DNA from: an archaeon
GTDB taxonomy: Archaea; Methanobacteriota; Methanobacteria; Methanobacteriales; Methanobacteriaceae
Length of the DNA stretch: 8,436 nt
Assembly: GCA_024409145.1 (NCBI GenBank)
Contig: JAKSUF010000057.1
Location: forward strand, 1-8,436
Reading direction: 5' to 3'
Shown in pieces: positions 1 to 6,694 of this stretch. Position numbers and translations under genes: made by a program. How positions within the stretch are numbered: the stretch's first letter is position 1; the number at the start of each line of letters is the position of its first letter. The notes under the pieces are model-generated. The model saw nothing but the letters and a program-made list of their open reading frames with translations, made no database searches and was not told the DNA's origin.

Positions 1-71
1 ACAACCAAGAAAAAACAACAAACACACAAACACCAAAAAAAACCTAAAAACAACAACCAAGAAAAAACAAC
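1..71. repeat. 19-bp direct repeat in a T-poor A/C-rich spacer
   Basis: The 19-mer ACAACCAAGAAAAAACAAC occurs at 1-19 and again, identical, at 53-71, a 52-nt period. The whole 71-nt stretch has a single T (position 45) and only two G (9 and 61). Because 52 is not a multiple of three, the two copies would be read in different frames, so this is not a repeat inside a protein. It is probably the right end of an intergenic repeat region cut by the window edge. Confidence 0.6.
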
Positions 72-95
72 TAATAATTAATTACATAAATTATT

Positions 96-104
96 TTTAT
101 TATA
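96..104 (+). promoter_or_regulatory. Possible TATA box of malate dehydrogenase gene
   Basis: TTTATTATA is centred about 24 nt before the mdh ATG, the distance expected between an archaeal TATA box and the transcription start. No purine-rich ribosome binding site is present at 110-123. If this box is right, the mRNA would begin at or very near the start codon (leaderless). The surrounding sequence is so AT-rich that other TATA-like words exist, so this is tentative. Confidence 0.35.
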
Positions 105-123
105 ATAAAGAAATAATATAATT

Positions 124-1074
124 ATGGCAAAAGTAAGTATTTTAGGTTCAACTGGAACAATTGGTAAAAATGTTGCATTTACCTTAGCAAGAATGGATAC
201 TGTAAGTGAAATTGTACTCCTTTCAAGAAAAAATAGTATTAAAAAAGCTGAAGGTGAAGTAATTGATATGTATGATGCATTAGCTGCAGAAAACATCAGA
301 TGCAACTTAATACCTTCAAATAATTATGAAGATATGAAAGATTCAGACATTGTATTAATTAGTGCAGGAATCCCAAGAAAAGAAGGAATGGACAGATTAG
401 ATTTAGCAAAACCAAATGCAGAAATCGTCCATAACTATGGAAAACAAATCGCAAAATATGCACCAAATTCAATTATAATTATTGCAACAAACCCAGTAGA
501 TGTTATGACAACCATAGCACTAGAAGCATCAGGATTTAATAAAAATAAAGTTATAGGTATTGGAAATCATTTAGACTCTTTAAGATTAAAAATGATTTTA
601 GCAAAACATTTCAATATAAATAGTAGTGAAATCCATACAAGAGTAATCGGAGAACATGGAAATCATATGGTTCCTCTTTTAAGTTCAACAACTATTGGAG
701 GGATTCCTCTAAAATACTTTATTAAAGCAACTTCATTAGATATTCCAAAACTAATTAACCAACTTAAACACACTGGAAAGACAATTATTTCAAGAAAAGG
801 TGCAACAGAATATGGTCCTTCTTATGCAATTGCAGATTTAATTTCAACAATCATAACAGACAGTAATAAAATATTAACTGTAAGTACATATTTAGATAAT
901 GAAATTGAAAATGTAAATAATGTATCTTTAGGAGTGCCTGCAATTTTAGGCAAAAATGGAATTCGTTCCATCATCCCTATTCAAATGCACGAACTAGAAA
1001 GGGAAAAATTTTATGAAGCTGCAACTACAATAAAAGAAGTTACAAATGAGATTAAAAAAGAATTAAATATCTAA
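124..1074 (+). CDS. mdh: Malate dehydrogenase (LDH-like family, NADP-type loop)
   Basis: This 316-residue protein should interconvert malate and oxaloacetate in the cytoplasm. The Rossmann motif G8-S-T-G11-T-I-G14 is at the N-terminus. Substrate and catalytic residues of the LDH/MDH superfamily are all visible: R85 and R91 (IPRKEGMDR), N123 (TNPVD), D151 and R154 (LDSLR), and H178 (GEHG). Arginine at 85, where lactate dehydrogenases have glutamine, marks it as a malate enzyme. After the second beta strand the sequence is LLSRKNS (32-38). NAD-specific enzymes normally have an acidic residue here. Ser34-Arg35-Lys36 resembles the Gly-Arg of the NADP(H)-using Methanocaldococcus jannaschii enzyme, so NADP(H) preference is inferred. 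Length is normal. The ATG at 124 directly precedes the Rossmann strand and no ribosome binding site is seen. It is followed by a 199-nt gap and is probably transcribed alone. Confidence 0.93.
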   Translation: MAKVSILGSTGTIGKNVAFTLARMDTVSEIVLLSRKNSIKKAEGEVIDMYDALAAENIRCNLIPSNNYEDMKDSDIVLISAGIPRKEGMDRLDLAKPNAEIVHNYGKQIAKYAPNSIIIIATNPVDVMTTIALEASGFNKNKVIGIGNHLDSLRLKMILAKHFNINSSEIHTRVIGEHGNHMVPLLSSTTIGGIPLKYFIKATSLDIPKLINQLKHTGKTIISRKGATEYGPSYAIADLISTIITDSNKILTVSTYLDNEIENVNNVSLGVPAILGKNGIRSIIPIQMHELEREKFYEAATTIKEVTNEIKKELNI

Positions 1075-1140
1075 ACATTATTAACTAATAAAAACTTAAT
1101 TTAAATATCAAAATAATGAACATAATAAAGAGAATATAAT

Positions 1141-1174
1141 TTAAAAGAATTATGTAACTTAAAAGAATTATGTA
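1141..1174. repeat. Two tandem 16-bp direct repeats upstream of pdaD promoter
   Basis: TTAAAAGAATTATGTA occurs at 1141-1156 and 1159-1174, perfectly repeated and separated by AC, an 18-bp period. The pair ends 25 bp upstream of the predicted TATA box at 1200-1210. This is where an archaeal activator, or a regulator affecting TFB/TBP recruitment, could bind. No function is shown by the sequence alone. Confidence 0.6.
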
Positions 1175-1199
1175 TAAACATGACATATTTAATAAAAAA

Positions 1200-1210
1200 T
1201 TATATATAAA
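1200..1210 (+). promoter_or_regulatory. TATA box for pdaD-NAD kinase transcript
   Basis: TTATATATAAA follows an A-rich stretch (1194-1199) that could be the purine-rich BRE. It lies about 70 nt before the pdaD ATG, giving a predicted transcript start near 1228-1232 and a leader of roughly 40-45 nt. It is among the clearest TATA boxes in the window. No comparable element lies in the short gap before the next gene, so it probably drives both genes. Confidence 0.6.
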
Positions 1211-1273
1211 CCAGATATAGTGATAAAATACATCAATAAACACAAAATATAGGATTAATAAGGAAATGATAAA

Positions 1274-1732
1274 ATGAGAATAGCTATTGTTTCAGGACAT
1301 AGTGAAGGTCCAAGTAAATTAAATGCATTTGATAATGCATTATATGAAGCAGGAATTGGAGATGTGAATCTGATTAAAGTTTCAAGCATGTTAGAATCAA
1401 AAACACAAATCGAAGAATTACCCAAATTAAAAGCAGGAGCTATGGTAAATTGCGTATTATCAGAAGTTACTTCAGATACTCCGGGAGAAGAACTTGTAGC
1501 ATGTGTTGCAGTAGCTATTGGTGATGAATTAGGTTGTGTTGTAGAAAATAGTGGAACTAATAAAGATTTTGAAGTAATTAAAAAAGAAGCTTTAGATATG
1601 GTCAACTATATGATGGAAAAAAGAAATGTTAAGATTAATGAATTAATAATTGAAGAATCTCACCATACCGTCAAAGACATAGGGTCCGCAATAGCATCTG
1701 TAGTTTATTTAAAAGATGATATTATTGAATAA
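1274..1732 (+). CDS. pdaD: Pyruvoyl-dependent arginine decarboxylase proenzyme
   Basis: The 152-residue protein matches PvlArgDC, which decarboxylates arginine to agmatine for archaeal polyamine synthesis. The family proenzyme self-cleaves between two serines, and the new N-terminal serine of the larger chain becomes the pyruvoyl group. Here the site is VS37-S38M, within the recognisable run LNAFDNALYEAGIGDVNLIKVSS (16-38). Cleavage would give a 37-residue beta chain and a 115-residue alpha chain. PGEE (70-73) and E91 (VVEN), which aligns by eye with the catalytic glutamate of the M. jannaschii enzyme, are also present. The N-terminus is about 15 residues shorter than that enzyme. No longer start is possible, because an in-frame TAA lies at 1259-1261. 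AAGGA at 1260-1264 is a fair ribosome binding site. The gene is 36 nt upstream of the NAD kinase fusion and is probably cotranscribed with it. Confidence 0.9.
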   Translation: MRIAIVSGHSEGPSKLNAFDNALYEAGIGDVNLIKVSSMLESKTQIEELPKLKAGAMVNCVLSEVTSDTPGEELVACVAVAIGDELGCVVENSGTNKDFEVIKKEALDMVNYMMEKRNVKINELIIEESHHTVKDIGSAIASVVYLKDDIIE

Positions 1733-1755
1733 AAAAATAATATAAACAATATTTG

Positions 1756-1764
1756 AAGGAGGAG
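1756..1764 (+). promoter_or_regulatory. Strong Shine-Dalgarno of NAD kinase fusion
   Basis: AAGGAGGAG ends four bases before the ATG at 1769, with the GGAGG core six bases away. It is among the strongest ribosome binding sites in the window. It fixes the start and supports independent, efficient translation of the second gene on the pdaD transcript. Confidence 0.8.
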
Positions 1765-1768
1765 AACC

Positions 1769-3619
1769 ATGAAAGATTGTGATATTAAAACATGCCAAGA
1801 AATTGCAAAAACTATATTTAAAAATGTAGAAAAACTTCTTAAAGGACAAGTTGGAAATCCAAAAGCAGGACAATTTGTTAAAATTGGAGCAGATGGTACT
1901 CCTACATCTTATATTGACATTATTGCAGAAGATGAAGTTATTAAAATTCTTGAAAATGCTGATTTTAACTCTTATTTAATTAGTGAAGAGATTGGAGAAT
2001 TAAAATTAGGATTTGGAAAACAAGAACCAATTAGTCTTAGAGAAGAATTATACAAAGAATTAGATGAAGATAAAAAAGCAAAATTCATATTTCTAATTGA
2101 TCCAGTTGATGGAACTAGCAATGCAATAAAAAATATCCCCTCTTATGGAATGTCAATTGCAGTAGCTAAAGTACCTTATGGAAGAGAAGCTACTCTTAAT
2201 GATGTAACATTAGGTTTTGTTAAAGACTATGCTAATGGAAATTATTATGAAGCAATAAAAGGCAAAGGTGCAACACTTAATGGAAAGAAATTAAAACCAA
2301 GTAAAGAAACTGAAATTGACAAAATAACACTTGGAGGATTTACTAAAAGTAAAACAGATGCCGTATCTAAATTAGTGGATACTGCAAGAAGAATGAGGGT
2401 TCTTGGGTCTGTAGTACTTGAACTTGCATATGTTGCAGACGGAAAATATGATAGTTTTTTAGATTTAAGAGGTAGTAGAATAATAGATATTGCTGCTTCT
2501 AAACTTATTGTAGAAGAATGTGGAGCTATTGTAACAAATAGATACGGGGAAAAGCTAGATAATAAGTTAAGTATTTATGAAAAGACAGTTGTTGTTGCAG
2601 CAGGAAATAACACATTACATAAAAAAATTATCAAAATAATAAATAATGATGATTTAGACCCAGTTAAAAGTATAGGAGTTGTAAGTAGAGTAGATGAATA
2701 TAAATCAATATTATTTTCACTTAAAATAATAGAAACTCTTTTAGAAAAAAATATTGAAGTAGTAATTGAAGAATCTCTTTCAAAAGCATTAAATAAACTT
2801 AAATATGATAAAAATTTAGATAAAATCATTAAAGAAACAATCGAATCTACTCCAGAAATAGCTGAACATATAGAAAACTTAAATTGGGATATTGATTTTA
2901 AAAAATATGAGTTATGTTTAAATGAATTTAACACAAGCTTAGTAGTCATTCTTGGAGGAGATGGAACTTTACTTAGAACTCAAAATCAAATGAAAAAACA
3001 AATCCCTATCTTTGGAATTAATATGGGAACTGTTGGATTTTTAACAGAAATTGAAGTAGCCAATACATTTAAAGCATTAGATGAAATTATAAAAGGAAAT
3101 TGTTATAAGGAAAATAGAACACAAATTATGGTTTCACATGAAAACCAAACATCACGTGCTCTAAATGAAGTTGTAATAATGACTGCAAGACCTGCAAAAA
3201 TGTTACATTATGAAATTTCAGTAGATGGAGAAGTTATTGAAGAGCTTAGAGCAGATGGAGTTATTATATCTACACCTAGTGGTTCAACAGCATATTCTAT
3301 GTCTGCAGGAGGGCCTATTCTAGATCCACAAGTACCTGGGTTTATTATAATACCAATATGTCCATATAAATTAGGAGTAAGACCATTCATAGTTTCTAAT
3401 GAAAGTGAAATTAAAATTAAACTTTTAAAACGTGGAAAAAAAGCAATTTATGTAATGGATGGACAAATCCAAAAAGAAGTAAATTATATGGAAGAATTGA
3501 TATTTAAAAAATCAGAAAAAGAAGTAGAATTCATCAGATTAAATAATAAATACTTCTATAAAAAGGTTAAAGATAAATTAACCGAAGGTGGAATTAATAT
3601 CATTAATAGAGTTTTATAA
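1769..3619 (+). CDS. nadK: Bifunctional NADP phosphatase / NAD kinase
   Basis: A 616-residue fusion of two enzymes. Residues 1 to about 285 are an inositol monophosphatase-fold domain with its metal ligands: E73/E74 (SEE), D111 and D114 (DPVDGTSN), and D240 (DIAAS). Residues from about 298 to 610 are an ATP-NAD kinase: G396-G-D-G-T400, the GINMGTVGFL strand, N466-E467, and G505-S-T-A-Y509 followed by SAGGP. The same arrangement in M. jannaschii MJ0917 has both NAD kinase and NADP phosphatase activity, so the protein probably makes NADP and can also dephosphorylate it in the cytoplasm. Two departures from usual motifs are visible. The kinase has PSGSTAY rather than PTGSTAY, and PICPYKL, with Tyr533 where His is usual. 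About 36 residues separate SEE from DPVDGT, somewhat long for the fold and rich in charged residues. The reading frame is intact, so this is a true fusion and not two genes joined by error. Confidence 0.92.
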   Translation: MKDCDIKTCQEIAKTIFKNVEKLLKGQVGNPKAGQFVKIGADGTPTSYIDIIAEDEVIKILENADFNSYLISEEIGELKLGFGKQEPISLREELYKELDEDKKAKFIFLIDPVDGTSNAIKNIPSYGMSIAVAKVPYGREATLNDVTLGFVKDYANGNYYEAIKGKGATLNGKKLKPSKETEIDKITLGGFTKSKTDAVSKLVDTARRMRVLGSVVLELAYVADGKYDSFLDLRGSRIIDIAASKLIVEECGAIVTNRYGEKLDNKLSIYEKTVVVAAGNNTLHKKIIKIINNDDLDPVKSIGVVSRVDEYKSILFSLKIIETLLEKNIEVVIEESLSKALNKLKYDKNLDKIIKETIESTPEIAEHIENLNWDIDFKKYELCLNEFNTSLVVILGGDGTLLRTQNQMKKQIPIFGINMGTVGFLTEIEVANTFKALDEIIKGNCYKENRTQIMVSHENQTSRALNEVVIMTARPAKMLHYEISVDGEVIEELRADGVIISTPSGSTAYSMSAGGPILDPQVPGFIIIPICPYKLGVRPFIVSNESEIKIKLLKRGKKAIYVMDGQIQKEVNYMEELIFKKSEKEVEFIRLNNKYFYKKVKDKLTEGGINIINRVL

Positions 3620-3631
3620 TAATTAACCTAC

Positions 3632-3665
3632 AACTAAACTAACTAAACTAACTAAACTAACTAAA
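3632..3665. repeat. 9-bp tandem repeat (AACTAAACT) array
   Basis: Three perfect copies of AACTAAACT (3632-3640, 3641-3649, 3650-3658) are followed by a partial fourth, AACTAAA (3659-3665). The array sits 12 nt after the NAD kinase stop, inside a 78-nt segment (3612-3689) with no G on this strand. It is too short and unspaced for CRISPR. It may be a variable simple repeat or a spacer element related to the AACTAA words elsewhere in this window. Confidence 0.85.
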
Positions 3666-3731
3666 AACTAAAATTAAATATAATTTTTAGAATATTCTTA
3701 TATTAATAATTTAACTTGAATACTAAATTAA

Positions 3732-3741
3732 TTATATAAAT
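3732..3741 (+). promoter_or_regulatory. TATA box of cfbE
   Basis: TTATATAAAT lies with its centre about 27 nt before the cfbE ATG at 3763. Archaeal transcription usually starts about 22-27 nt beyond the box centre, so the transcript would begin within a few bases of the start codon. A partial ribosome-binding word GTGA (3755-3758) is present but would fall at the extreme 5' end or outside the mRNA. cfbE therefore appears to have its own promoter, separate from the NAD kinase gene. Confidence 0.55.
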
Positions 3742-3762
3742 AAATTAATCAAATGTGAAAAT

Positions 3763-5373
3763 ATGAATGCATTTATTATTGATTTAACACATGGCGGAGT
3801 AAAGATATCTATAGAATTGGCTAAACTAAATAAATATAAAACAATCTATAGTTATGATTTATATAATACTTTAAAAGAAGAAGATAAAAATCTCTTAGAA
3901 GTATATAATATTAAACTAATAAAAAATTTAGATGAATTAAAATCTAAAATACAAGAATCAGAAGATTATAAAAAATCAACTAATTCAAAAAACATAATTA
4001 TTAATCCAATTCACTCCCCTTTAAATTTAAATGAACTATTAAATGAAAATAAAGAATCATTTGAAATATTAACACACCATGAAGGTGTAAAATTAATTTT
4101 AGAAAATTGGAAACTAGAATGTAAGAAACAAGATGTTAAATGTATTGAATTAACAGGAGTTAAGGGAAAAACAAGCACTACATATATTCTGAAAGAAATT
4201 TTCCAAGCTGCTGAAAAAAATATGCTTTTACTATCAAGTTTGGGATCTCATTTAATTAAAGAATTAGGTACTACAAAAAAGTTTAGAGATTTAATATTAG
4301 AAAAAAATATTAGTATAACTCCTGCAAGCATATTAAAAACTGTAGAACTAGCTAAAAAAGTTGGAAATCCAAAATGTAGTTATCAGAAATCCAATTGTAA
4401 AACAATTAATGAATTAGAAATTGAAGATTTAGAACTACAAAAACACACAAATAATCCATATGCTAATTTAAATTATAAAATAGCATTATTTGAAAGTTCA
4501 CTTGGAGTTACAGGTCTTGGAGATATAGCTATTCTAACAAACATCGTTGAAAATTATACAATAGCAAAAGGAAGAAGTAATGCTCAAGAAGCTAAAAAAC
4601 AAATATTTAATTGTCCATTAATTGTAGCTGAAGAAGAAACTTTAGATAAATTTTATAAAAAAGAAAGAGAAATTTATAGTGATAAAATTAATACTTTTTC
4701 AATAAATATAGAAAATGAATTAAAAGATATAGATAAAACTTTTAATAACAACCCTAACCTAATTGTAAAAAGTATTGACTACCAAATGGATAAAACTAAA
4801 ATTAATATCCAATATAGAAATCTAAGAACAATAACTAATAAATTAATTAATGGGGATTTAGAAGTAATCAGTTTTGCTCTTGGAGAACATCATATTAAAA
4901 ACATTATAACTGCAATAACTGCAGCATTAAGTTTAAATATTGATAAAAATACAATTAAAGAAGGATTATTAAACTTTAAAGGAATCCCAGGTAGAACTTC
5001 CATACGATTAAAAGAGAATTCCAGAATTATAGAAGAAATAAATCCTGGAATTAATACTAAAGCCATAGAAAGTTCTATTAAAATGTTAGAAAATATTAAT
5101 GATTATTATATAATTATTGGAGGAAAATACGGAGTAACTTGTGAAGAGATTGATGAAGATAAATTATCTAAATTTTTAGAAGATTATTTAGATAACCATA
5201 AAGAAGTTAATCTAATTTTAACTGACGAACTTGGAAAAAGTCTTAAAAATAAATTAAATAAAAATATTAAATTTATAGAGAATTATGAAGATGCACAAAA
5301 GATAGCAATATCTGAAAATAAAGATATTTTATTTATTTATAGATCAAATTACTATCAAATCTCAAAGAGATAG
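3763..5373 (+). CDS. cfbE: Mur ligase-like coenzyme F430 synthase
   Basis: This 536-residue protein belongs to the Mur ligase superfamily. The ATP-binding P-loop G132-V-K-G-K-T-S-T-T140 is clear. ESSLG (E244) and T259-N260 match the central-domain positions, and GIPGR (407-411) with N427-P-G429 lie in the C-terminal domain. The N-terminal IIDLTHGG, SSLGVTGLGD and NYTIAKGRSNAQEAKKQI are features I associate with CfbE, which uses ATP to close the carbocyclic ring of seco-F430 and finish the nickel cofactor of methyl-coenzyme M reductase. The neighbour hemC belongs to the same tetrapyrrole route, which supports this over a pseudomurein peptide ligase. Residues 200-215 carry a cysteine pair (C205, C212) in a charged loop. 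The ATG at 3763 follows GTGA and a well-placed TATA box. The identification rests on motifs and context; a related Mur ligase role remains possible. Confidence 0.8.
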   Translation: MNAFIIDLTHGGVKISIELAKLNKYKTIYSYDLYNTLKEEDKNLLEVYNIKLIKNLDELKSKIQESEDYKKSTNSKNIIINPIHSPLNLNELLNENKESFEILTHHEGVKLILENWKLECKKQDVKCIELTGVKGKTSTTYILKEIFQAAEKNMLLLSSLGSHLIKELGTTKKFRDLILEKNISITPASILKTVELAKKVGNPKCSYQKSNCKTINELEIEDLELQKHTNNPYANLNYKIALFESSLGVTGLGDIAILTNIVENYTIAKGRSNAQEAKKQIFNCPLIVAEEETLDKFYKKEREIYSDKINTFSINIENELKDIDKTFNNNPNLIVKSIDYQMDKTKINIQYRNLRTITNKLINGDLEVISFALGEHHIKNIITAITAALSLNIDKNTIKEGLLNFKGIPGRTSIRLKENSRIIEEINPGINTKAIESSIKMLENINDYYIIIGGKYGVTCEEIDEDKLSKFLEDYLDNHKEVNLILTDELGKSLKNKLNKNIKFIENYEDAQKIAISENKDILFIYRSNYYQISKR

Positions 5374-5405
5374 AAATATAATTAAATATCAATAATGATT
5401 AACTA

Positions 5406-5482
5406 AAAAAATAAATAAAAAAAAAATAAAATTAAAAACTAATCAACTAATAAATAAAAAATAAATAAAAAAAATAAAATTA
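5406..5482. repeat. Duplicated A-rich tract upstream of hemC
   Basis: AAAAAATAAAT, then a run of A, then TAAAATTA occurs twice: at 5406-5434 with ten A in the run, and at 5456-5482 with eight A. The copies are 50 nt apart. The enclosing 92 nt (5398-5489) have no G at all. The 153-nt cfbE-hemC gap shows no convincing TATA box, so hemC may be read through from cfbE or use a weak promoter here. Confidence 0.55.
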
Positions 5483-5513
5483 ACTAAACGATTAAATTAT
5501 CAATAACAAATAA

Positions 5514-5520
5514 AAGGAGA
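5514..5520 (+). promoter_or_regulatory. Shine-Dalgarno of hemC
   Basis: AAGGAGA ends six bases before the ATG at 5527. It is the only purine-rich G-containing word in the preceding 120 nt and fixes the start, which leads directly into the conserved IVGTRGSKLAL of porphobilinogen deaminase. Confidence 0.75.
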
Positions 5521-5526
5521 AATAAC

Positions 5527-6396
5527 ATGATTGTTGGAACCAGAGGAAGTAAACTTGCACTTACACAAACAAATTACATTAGACAATGTTTATTTAATAT
5601 TACAAAAGAAGAAGTAGATTTAAATATTATAAAAACTAAAGGAGACAAAATTACAAGTTCACAACTTTATAATATGGATTCTAAGGGATTATTTACTAAA
5701 GAATTAGATAAAGCCGTATTAGAAGAAGACGTGGATTTTGCAGTACATAGTTTAAAAGATGTTCCAACAGAATTAGATGAAGATTTAGAAATTGTTGCAG
5801 TTCCTATAAGAGAAAGTCCTAATGAAGTTCTTATTTCAAATTACAATTGGGAAGACTTAAATAAAGGACGTACACTTGGTACTAGTAGTTTAAGAAGAGA
5901 AGCAATATGTAATTATCATAAAAAAGAATTTGAGCTTAAACCAATTAGAGGAAATATTGAAACCAGAATAGAAAAAGTTGAAAACGGAGAACTTGATGCA
6001 ACAATTATGGCTGAAGCAGGTTTAAATAGATTAGGATTACAAAAACATATTAAATTCAGGTTCCCTATTGAATATTTTATTCCTGCTGCAGGACAAGGTG
6101 CATTAGCAGTAATTACAAGAAAAGATTCTAAAGAAAAAGAAACTATTCAAAAATTAAACCATTATTTCTCATATCAAGAAGTTTTATCTGAAAAAATAAT
6201 TCTTGAAGAAATAGGAGTAGGTTGTCAATGGCCAATAGGTGCAATTGCACAAATTAAAGATGATCAATTAGAACTTAATTCAATTCTTCTTAGTAAAGAT
6301 GGAGAAATATTATTTAAAGCTAAAGAAAAAGGAAGCATAAGAGATGCTGAAGCGATGGGAAGAAAAATTGGAAAAGAAATGATAAATTATATTTAA
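5527..6396 (+). CDS. hemC: Hydroxymethylbilane synthase (porphobilinogen deaminase)
   Basis: The enzyme joins four porphobilinogens into hydroxymethylbilane, the linear precursor of uroporphyrinogen III. In methanogens this feeds siroheme, corrinoids and F430. The 289 residues show the full set of family motifs. TRGSKLALTQ (5-14) opens domain 1. HSLKDVPT (74-81) contains the catalytic D78, equivalent to E. coli Asp84. LGTSSLRRE and IRGNIETR are the arginine-rich segments that bind cofactor and substrate carboxylates. PAAGQGALAV is in domain 2. GVGCQWPIG carries C233, which should hold the dipyrromethane cofactor. Length is slightly below the bacterial enzymes (about 310), mostly at the C-terminus, as is common in archaea. 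It follows cfbE by 153 nt on the same strand, placing an early step next to the final F430 step. A 322-nt gene-free spacer follows. Confidence 0.96.
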   Translation: MIVGTRGSKLALTQTNYIRQCLFNITKEEVDLNIIKTKGDKITSSQLYNMDSKGLFTKELDKAVLEEDVDFAVHSLKDVPTELDEDLEIVAVPIRESPNEVLISNYNWEDLNKGRTLGTSSLRREAICNYHKKEFELKPIRGNIETRIEKVENGELDATIMAEAGLNRLGLQKHIKFRFPIEYFIPAAGQGALAVITRKDSKEKETIQKLNHYFSYQEVLSEKIILEEIGVGCQWPIGAIAQIKDDQLELNSILLSKDGEILFKAKEKGSIRDAEAMGRKIGKEMINYI

Positions 6397-6664
6397 ACAT
6401 AGATTAAAACGAAATGATTTAATTATTAAAAATAGAAGAATATTGGAATCTAAAATTATCAAACAATCCAATAATTAAAATAGAAAAATAAAAAAATACA
6501 AAAAATAATTAAATAATTTTACATTGTTTAAAAATAATAAAAATAATAAAAAATAAGAATAAAAAACTTAAAAAATATTTAAAAAAATAATTATTTTAAA
6601 TTCCTTATTAAAAAGCTAAATCAGCAAAATAAGCTTTAAATAAAAAGATATGATAAAATATAAC

Positions 6665-6676
6665 AATATTTATAAA
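6665..6676 (+). promoter_or_regulatory. Promoter (AATATTTATAAA) of the dehydrogenase gene
   Basis: The TATA box TTTATAAA at 6669-6676 lies 50 nt before the GTG start, predicting transcription from near 6695-6700 and a leader of about 20 nt. The 12-mer AATATTTATAAA is identical to the one before gfcR at 7664-7675, and its distance to the start codon differs by only one base (54 against 56 from the first base, allowing for the two start codons). Confidence 0.6.
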
Positions 6677-6694
6677 GTATAAATAATATAAATT

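Noticed and set aside
78..305. Minus-strand reading frame overlapping the start of mdh
   Set aside because: It lies opposite a clear malate dehydrogenase, has a hydrophobic composition typical of antisense reading of AT-rich genes, and matches no family I recognise.
124..1074. Lactate dehydrogenase
   Set aside because: Residue 85, the substrate-specificity position, is arginine as in malate dehydrogenases, not glutamine.
1255..1605. Minus-strand reading frame over pdaD
   Set aside because: It is antisense to a well-conserved enzyme and has no recognisable domain or ribosome binding site.
2575..3390. Two minus-strand frames (2575-2949, 3208-3390) inside the NAD kinase fusion
   Set aside because: Both are antisense shadows of a continuous, motif-rich coding sequence.
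3632..3665. CRISPR or attachment site
   Set aside because: The repeat unit is only 9 bp with no spacers, and no cas, integrase or tRNA gene is nearby.
6441..6473. Inverted repeat TATTGGA/TCCAATA as a hemC terminator
   Set aside because: Seven-base arms with a 19-nt loop and no following T run; weak and easily due to chance.
6584..6637. Palindromes AAAATAATTATTTT and AAAGCT/AGCTTT
   Set aside because: They consist mainly of A and T or have only six-base arms, are expected in DNA of this composition, and are not positioned against a promoter.
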